From the NCBI GenBank assembly GCA_963777485.1, contig CAVZQP010000004.1, positions 62,001 to 126,000 of the forward strand: 64,000 nucleotides of DNA, given 5' to 3'. Positions within the stretch are counted from its first letter, which is position 1. Each line of letters opens with the position of its first letter. This DNA is from Bog-473 sp963777485. GTDB taxonomy: Bacteria > Actinomycetota > Acidimicrobiia > Acidimicrobiales > RAAP-2. The translations under genes and the position numbers were made by a program. Shown in pieces: positions 59,108 to 64,000 of the stretch. Below the pieces are notes generated by a model. That model was given only the letters and a program-made list of their open reading frames with translations, made no database searches and was not told the origin of the DNA.

Positions 59108-60184
59108 CTATGGCGTCGACGTGACGGTGACGGTGCTCGGCACCAACTCCACCCAGGTGGTGCCCGGCTCGAGCGGGATGGGCACACCGAACGCGTTCAC
59201 GAACTGCGTCGGTTGACCCAGGTCGCCGCGGTGCCAGGTGGCCTGGAAGGCCTGTCCGTTGCGGTAGATCATCGCCGCGCCGCTCGCGTTCGGGTACAGG
59301 TCCGCTTGCACCTCGAGGCCACCCTCGGAGTTCTCGACCCATGGGCCGTAGCTGATCTGCACGTACTGCACGACGACGTTCGGGGTCTGGTTCTGCGCGC
59401 CGTCGGCCAGCATGTCGGGCTGCAGTGCGTTGTAGAAGCGCTGGAACGTGTTGGTGGTGGCGTTCCAGTGCCAGGTGACGTTCGACGTCCCGGAGAACGG
59501 GATGTTCACGTTGGACACGGGCGAGCCCGCACCGGGGAGGGTCGTCGAGTAGGTGAACAGGGGCTGGGGCGGCGTGTTCATGGTCGGGTGGGTGCCGTAC
59601 ACGATGGAGGTCGACGTGAAGTCCGCGTCGGGCGACACCCGGCCGGTCGGATGGATCATGAGCGAGTCGGAGGCACCGAGGTTCACGTCCTGGATGGGAG
59701 AGGCGTCGATGTTCGCGATCACCGGATTGATTCCGCCGACGTGGGCCTCGAGCGGGTTGCCCAGCTGCCCGAGGATGCCGATGTCGATGTTGCGGGCGGA
59801 CCGGGCCGGGCCGATCAGCGCGGCGTCCTGGCATTGGAAGACGGCGGCGTAGCGGGTGATGCCGCCCTCGACCGGCTCCTCGAACACGATGTCGGCCTTG
59901 TCCAGGCCGGCCTGGGGACGCCCGTTGGGGTAGTTGTCGATCTTCACCGCCATGGCCGGCCGCGGGGGCACCGTGCCGTTCGGCGCGGGCAGGCCGGTCA
60001 GCGGGCACGAAGGCTTCGGGGCGGCCGTGGTCGTCGTGGTCGGGGGGTCGGGCTTGAGCGCGGCCTTGTGGGTGGGGGTGGAGGAGCAGGCGCTCAGGAT
60101 CAGCCCGGCGATTCCGACTGAGGCCAGGACCCCCCAGGCGAGCGGCCGGCGCGCCCGGGTGCGGTGTGCGACAGGGTTCTTCAT
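59108..60184 (-). CDS. DUF3048 lipoprotein (YerB-like)
   Basis: 358 residues. Lipoprotein signal with lipobox LILSAC, followed by a Pro/Thr linker (PDPPTTTTTAAPKPSCP). Two DUF3048 halves: AMAVKIDNYPNGRPQAGLDK, EEPVEGGITRYAAVFQ, GPARSARNIDIGI, then WHWNATTNTFQRFYN and YVQISYGPWVENSEGG. Exported to the outer face of the membrane. Family function is unknown, probably envelope-related. Confidence 0.9.
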   Translation of the reverse strand: MKNPVAHRTRARRPLAWGVLASVGIAGLILSACSSTPTHKAALKPDPPTTTTTAAPKPSCPLTGLPAPNGTVPPRPAMAVKIDNYPNGRPQAGLDKADIVFEEPVEGGITRYAAVFQCQDAALIGPARSARNIDIGILGQLGNPLEAHVGGINPVIANIDASPIQDVNLGASDSLMIHPTGRVSPDADFTSTSIVYGTHPTMNTPPQPLFTYSTTLPGAGSPVSNVNIPFSGTSNVTWHWNATTNTFQRFYNALQPDMLADGAQNQTPNVVVQYVQISYGPWVENSEGGLEVQADLYPNASGAAMIYRNGQAFQATWHRGDLGQPTQFVNAFGVPIPLEPGTTWVELVPSTVTVTSTP

Positions 60185-60307
60185 TTCAGCGTCACGATCG
60201 TAGGTGCGCAGCGAGCAAAAGTGGTGGCACTCGAATGTGTGTTGCAGTCGGGTTGCAACGGGCAGCGCGGCTTGCGCCCGACGTCGGGCGCGGTGGGACG
60301 GGTGTGA

Positions 60308-62011
60308 TCAGGCGGAAGGGGTGCCGGCGGCGCTGCCGGCCGCCGCGGCGGCACCCGTGTACACCGCATTCCAATTGCCGCCAGAACTGCCGTACGAGCT
60401 GGCGGGACCCAATCCGAAGCGGCCGTAGAGGTTTTCCATGGCACGGTTGAACACGTCACTGACCCCGGGGATGGGACCCGGGATCACGAGCGAGGGGATC
60501 GTCCCCGTCGTGGAGAGCTGTCCCACGAAGCTGGCCGAACCGCTGGCCAACACGCCGCCGCCGTTCCCCGGCGCAGTGAAGTAGGTGATGTCGGACCAGT
60601 TGGACTGTCCGGGAACCGGCGAGTGCGCGAGCACGTCCGCGTTGCGCGGACCGGGAGACGACGGCACGAAGCGGTCGTACTCGCCGAGGATGGTCTGGGG
60701 GAACGCATGGCCGTCGTTCAGGTTGCACCCCTCGAAGAACCAGGACGACGCATCGGTGACGACCGTGTCCGCCTTCGCGCCGACGGACTGGTACATGGAC
60801 CCGATCAACGTCGACTCAGGTTGGTTGACCGGGGCCTGGCTCCAGTTGACGGTGGTGAGCCCGGGGCTCTCCCGAGTCAACGGGTCCTCTGACGCGCTCT
60901 TGTAACAGACCTCGAGGCGGTTCGGCCCTACGGATGACGGCTCCATCCGAATTTGGCGGTAACAGGCGTTGGCGCCCAGGAAGGCCAGGTTGACGCCGTT
61001 GGCGTTGGCCTGCGCCGCTCCCTGCCGCATCGGCTGGGACCAGTACTCGTCGTGGCCGAGGCTGAACAGGCAGCGGTGGTTCATCAGCAGCTCGGGCCGC
61101 GTGTGCAGATCGACGTCGGTCCAATAGGTGAGGTCGAGGCCCAAACGCTCGAGCTGGAAGAGGAGCGGGAGCTCGTTGCCCACGAAGTCGGCGGCGCCCG
61201 ACGCCCAGTTCTGCGGGTACGGCCGGTCGAAGGAGACGACGCGCGCGCGGTTCGCGAAGCTCTGTCCCCCTCCACTCATGGGGCCGTAGTAAAGGCTGTA
61301 GCTGCCCCACAAGTTGTAGGCCTGCCACGTCGTGACGCTGTTCTGGAACACGTACGACGCCATGGACGCGTCGTTGCGGATCGTCAGGGGCACGAACTGC
61401 TCCTCGCCGCCGCTGCCGACGAGCTTGACGAGGTAACAACCCGGCAGCCAGTCCTTCGTGATGTTCAGGGTCATGGTCTGCTTCCACGGGCAGCTGACCG
61501 TGCCGAGGCTGTTGGTGACAGGGGCCGGCTGCGCGGTGGCCGACACGAAGTCGGTCTGCAACATGAGCCGTCCACCCAGACCCTGGTAATAGCCCATCCG
61601 GTACACCTGCGCCTGGACGGCGCGTGCGGTCGTGTTCACGAACAGCGCGACGTCGTCGCCGGGCACCGCGCTGACCTGGCTGGCGAACCCCTCCAGCGCG
61701 TGATTGGGCTGCACGTGGTTGCAGATCCAATTCAGGGTGCCCGGCTTGGCGTTCTCCGCGATCAGCCACGGCGCCGTCGGCACGGTCACGCCGCTGGGCA
61801 GCACGGTGTCCTCGACGAGGGGGCCCGTTGTCTTGGCGTGGCGGCGGGCGCGGGCCGGCACCCGGGCCGTGTTGGTGGCCCGGGTTCCCGCCGCGAGTCC
61901 AGCGGCGCCGAACGCCGAGAGCTGGAGGAATTCGCGTCGGTTGAGGAGGCGGCGTTGCGCCGTGGTCGGAGGCGGGTCGGAGCCGCCGTCCGGTGGGAGC
62001 GGCTGCACGAC
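60308..62011 (-). CDS. Tat-exported protein with N,N-dimethylformamidase beta-subunit-like domain
   Basis: About 567 residues from GTG 62011; TACACT lies 6 nt upstream (leaderless start). ATG 62074 is in frame but crosses the divergent promoter. Tat signal NRREFLQLSAFGAAGLAAG. The body matches the DMFase large-subunit-like family: GYYQGLGGRLML, VTTWQAYNLWGSYSLYYG, LGLDLTYWTDVDLH, SLGHDEYWSQPMR. Relatives are mostly secreted proteins of unknown substrate, so amidase activity is only a possibility. Confidence 0.85.
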   Translation of the reverse strand, partial: VVQPLPPDGGSDPPPTTAQRRLLNRREFLQLSAFGAAGLAAGTRATNTARVPARARRHAKTTGPLVEDTVLPSGVTVPTAPWLIAENAKPGTLNWICNHVQPNHALEGFASQVSAVPGDDVALFVNTTARAVQAQVYRMGYYQGLGGRLMLQTDFVSATAQPAPVTNSLGTVSCPWKQTMTLNITKDWLPGCYLVKLVGSGGEEQFVPLTIRNDASMASYVFQNSVTTWQAYNLWGSYSLYYGPMSGGGQSFANRARVVSFDRPYPQNWASGAADFVGNELPLLFQLERLGLDLTYWTDVDLHTRPELLMNHRCLFSLGHDEYWSQPMRQGAAQANANGVNLAFLGANACYRQIRMEPSSVGPNRLEVCYKSASEDPLTRESPGLTTVNWSQAPVNQPESTLIGSMYQSVGAKADTVVTDASSWFFEGCNLNDGHAFPQTILGEYDRFVPSSPGPRNADVLAHSPVPGQSNWSDITYFTAPGNGGGVLASGSASFVGQLSTTGTIPSLVIPGPIPGVSDVFNRAMENLYGRFGLGPASSYGSSGGNWNAVYTGAAAAAGSAAGTPSA

Positions 62012-62090
62012 CCGAGTGTACCTACCATGTTGGTGTCCCTGAGATCGCCGCCCGTTCGGGGTGGGCGTCGCCACCCCCTACCATTCCGGC

Positions 62091-62753
62091 GTGACCTGGG
62101 TCCGTTCGATCCCCGGACCGCTGCGCCGGCCTCTGTCGCGTTTGGTGCGCGCCACCTGGGACGCCGCGGCAGAGTTGGGGGCCATCGGTCCAGACGACGA
62201 ACGCGGCCGCCGCTTCGGGAAGATGGGCCGCGGCGCCTGCTTGACCTTCCCGCAGGGAGCCATCTTCAACGAGCACCTGATCCAGGTCGGCGAGGAGACC
62301 ATCGTCGGCCCCGGCGTCTGCCTGACCGCCGGCATGGCACCGGGTCAGGAGATGCCGACGAACCCCGTCGTGTCGATCGGCAGCCGGTGCCTGATCGGAC
62401 GCGGCTCGCACATCGTGGGCCACTGGGAGATCGTCATCGGCGACGACATCCAGACGGGCCCGTACGTCTACATCACCGATCAGAACCACACGTACCTCGA
62501 TCCGGCGCAGCCCATCGGGCGGCAGTGGCCGACCGAGGCCGCAGTGCGCATCGGGTCGGGGAGCTGGCTCGGCGCCAACGCGGTGATCCTGCCGGGCACA
62601 CGGATCGGGGAGCACGTGGTCGTCGCAGCGGGAGCGGTCGTGCGCGGCGAGATACCAGACCGGTGTGTCGTTGCGGGCGTGCCCGCCCGGATCGTCAGGC
62701 GGTGGGTCGAGGGCAGGGGGTGGGTCGACGAGAAGGACCTGACGCTGTCGTGA
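62091..62753 (+). CDS. Left-handed beta-helix (hexapeptide) acyltransferase
   Basis: 220 residues from GTG 62091, with TACCAT 6 nt upstream. Hexapeptide repeats run from GEETIVGPGVCLTAG through VRIGSGSWLGANAVILPGTRI and VVVAAGAVVRGEIPDRCVVAGVPARIV. The loop His in ITDQNHTYLDP is the likely catalytic base. Acetyl- or other acyl-CoA dependent O-acyltransferase, probably on a sugar. GTGA overlap with serB. Confidence 0.9.
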   Translation: MTWVRSIPGPLRRPLSRLVRATWDAAAELGAIGPDDERGRRFGKMGRGACLTFPQGAIFNEHLIQVGEETIVGPGVCLTAGMAPGQEMPTNPVVSIGSRCLIGRGSHIVGHWEIVIGDDIQTGPYVYITDQNHTYLDPAQPIGRQWPTEAAVRIGSGSWLGANAVILPGTRIGEHVVVAAGAVVRGEIPDRCVVAGVPARIVRRWVEGRGWVDEKDLTLS

Positions 62754-63955
62754 GCGCGCGTGACGTCCCCGCTCCCCATCTCGTGACGGTGAGCGGGCAG
62801 GACGGGCCCGGCATCGCGGCCTCTCTGTTCGCGACGTTGGCGACCGGGGAAGTCGACGTCGAGGACGTCGAACAGGTGCGCGTCCACGGCCGCCTCCTTC
62901 TCTGCGTGGAGGTCACCGTGGCACCCTCGGCCGTCGAGGCACTGCGCACGACGCTGGCGAAGGGTTTGGAGTCGACGGGCGTCGAGGTGCACGTCGAGCC
63001 GCTGGTCGAGGAGGAGATGGACGCGGCGTCCGAGCGGCACCTGGTCACCGTCTTGGCCCCCGACATCGACGCCGGCACACTCGAGAGCGTCTCGGGGTCG
63101 GTGGCAGCGTGTGGCGGGAACATCGAGCGGATCGTGCGCCTCGCCGCGTACCCCGTGCACAGCTACGAGCTGACCGTGGTGGGATCGGACCTCGACGAAT
63201 TGCGGCGGCGGCTCGCCACCGAGGCTGCTCTCCACGAGGTCGACATCGCCGTGCAGGCCGCCGGCCTCCACCGCCGAGCCAAACACCTCATCGTGATGGA
63301 TGCGGACTCCACGCTCCTCCAAGGTGAGGTCATCGACCTGCTCGCCGAGCGGCGAGGCTGCGGTGCCGAGGTGGCGGCCGTCACCGAGGCGGCGATGGCG
63401 GGCGAGCTCGACTTCGAGGAGGCGCTGCGCCGCCGGGTGCGCCTGCTGGCCGGTCTGAAGGAGTCCGACCTCGAGGCCGTGCAGGCGGCGATGCTCCTCA
63501 CACCTGGAGCGCGGACGCTCGTGCGCACGCTGAAGCGGCTCGGTTACGAGATCGCCGTCGTGAGCGGTGGGTTCACCCAGGTCATCGGGGAGCTGGTCGG
63601 GAGGCTCGGCATCGATCACCTCGCCGCCAACGAGCTCGTGGTCGATGGCGGCGTGCTGACAGGGGAACTGCGAGGGCCGATCGTGGACCGGGCCGGTAAG
63701 GCCGAGGCGCTGACCCGTTTCGCCGCCACAGCGGGCGTGCCGGTGGCACGGACCATCGCGGTCGGCGACGGCGCCAACGACATCGACATGCTGGCGGCCG
63801 CTGGACTCGGCATCGCGTTCAACGCGCGGCCGGTCGTGCAGCGCGCCGCCGACACCGCGCTGAGCGTGCCCTACCTCGACGCGATCTTGTTCCTGCTCGG
63901 CATCTCGCGTCGCGAAGTCGAGGAGGCGGACCGCCAGGAGGGCTCGCTCCCATGA
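62750..63955 (+). CDS. serB: Phosphoserine phosphatase with N-terminal ACT domains
   Basis: 401 residues from GTG 62750. Two ACT-like domains at ~10-85 and ~95-170 (HLVTVSGQDGPGIAASLFAT; HLVTVLAPDIDAGTLESVSG), then a HAD phosphatase: nucleophile Asp in VMDADSTLLQGEVIDLLAE, VVSGGFTQVIGELV, AIAVGDGANDIDMLAAAGLG (written as two motifs VVSGGF and VGDGANDIDM). Final step of serine synthesis with serine feedback through ACT. The start overlaps the acyltransferase stop; its own stop overlaps the next gene. Confidence 0.95.
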   Translation: MSARDVPAPHLVTVSGQDGPGIAASLFATLATGEVDVEDVEQVRVHGRLLLCVEVTVAPSAVEALRTTLAKGLESTGVEVHVEPLVEEEMDAASERHLVTVLAPDIDAGTLESVSGSVAACGGNIERIVRLAAYPVHSYELTVVGSDLDELRRRLATEAALHEVDIAVQAAGLHRRAKHLIVMDADSTLLQGEVIDLLAERRGCGAEVAAVTEAAMAGELDFEEALRRRVRLLAGLKESDLEAVQAAMLLTPGARTLVRTLKRLGYEIAVVSGGFTQVIGELVGRLGIDHLAANELVVDGGVLTGELRGPIVDRAGKAEALTRFAATAGVPVARTIAVGDGANDIDMLAAAGLGIAFNARPVVQRAADTALSVPYLDAILFLLGISRREVEEADRQEGSLP

Positions 63956-64000
63956 CGGTGATCGCCCAAGGGGACCAAGGGAAGTCCGCCGACAACCGCG
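63952..64000 (+). CDS. Start of an unidentified gene, cut by right edge
   Basis: ATG 63952 overlaps the serB stop (ATGA) and the frame stays open to the window end: MTVIAQGDQGKSADNR. Too short to identify; the coupling suggests a gene in the serB operon. Confidence 0.5.
   Translation, partial: MTVIAQGDQGKSADNR

Noticed and set aside
60953..62749. Upstream extension of the serB frame to about 1000 residues
   Set aside because: It runs antisense to the dimethylformamidase-like gene and through the acyltransferase gene; the SerB-like sequence begins at 62750.

Overview
The window is high-GC DNA with actinobacterial gene content: recA under a GAAC-N4-GTTC SOS box, a rimO-pgsA-cinA run, DevR/DosR-type regulators, wax ester synthases and many GTG starts. 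A secreted propeller protein with GDGGVFAFGDA-type repeats is common in Acidimicrobiia. I infer an uncultured or little-studied member of that class or a relative; there is no 16S gene here to prove it.

Layout. 1-12.1 kb is mixed housekeeping and accessory DNA: a CYTH-CHAD protein cut by the left edge, Nudix hydrolase, Zn alcohol dehydrogenase, class II deacetylase, universal stress protein (USP), a first DevR-like regulator with a small convergent partner, a CoA-transferase, TetR, a DUF3089 lipoprotein, MarR, a cobalamin-binding-like protein and an unrecognised GNAT-like protein. 12.4-14.5 kb is a large secreted repeat protein. 14.7-40.0 kb is a hypoxia/dormancy island: a stripped-down b-type cytochrome operon, a second DevR-like regulator with a DevS-like kinase, WS/DGAT, two HTH-flavin-reductase-like fusions, three USPs, alcohol dehydrogenase, phosphoketolase plus acetate kinase, a CBS protein, a trehalose synthase-like glycosyltransferase, a CoA-transferase, a four-gene pyruvate:ferredoxin oxidoreductase operon and GAPDH. 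Palindromic boxes built on GGGA(C/G)(C/G)-2 nt-inverse recur in its promoters. In seven of them the 16-bp box ends 33-35 nt before the start codon, which points to one DosR-type regulon.

40.0-45.2 kb holds two tandem cassettes (1.9 and 3.0 kb) delimited by three copies of the promoter and 5' half of tRNA-Ser(GCU), only the last of which is a complete tRNA gene. The cassettes carry a WS/DGAT gene, and a DUF4239 plus a DUF2252 gene, with no integrase. 45.3-64 kb is conserved chromosome plus envelope functions: rimO, pgsA, cinA, a two-component system whose kinase is frameshifted, two membrane glycosyltransferases, a macrodomain protein, tandem secreted paralogues, recA, a methyltransferase, a DUF3048 lipoprotein, a Tat-exported dimethylformamidase-like protein, a hexapeptide acyltransferase and serB.

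How it fits together (inference): a haem-GAF kinase and DevR-like regulators would sense low oxygen and switch on acetate- and ferredoxin-based ATP and redox metabolism, lipid and trehalose storage, and stress proteins through the shared boxes.
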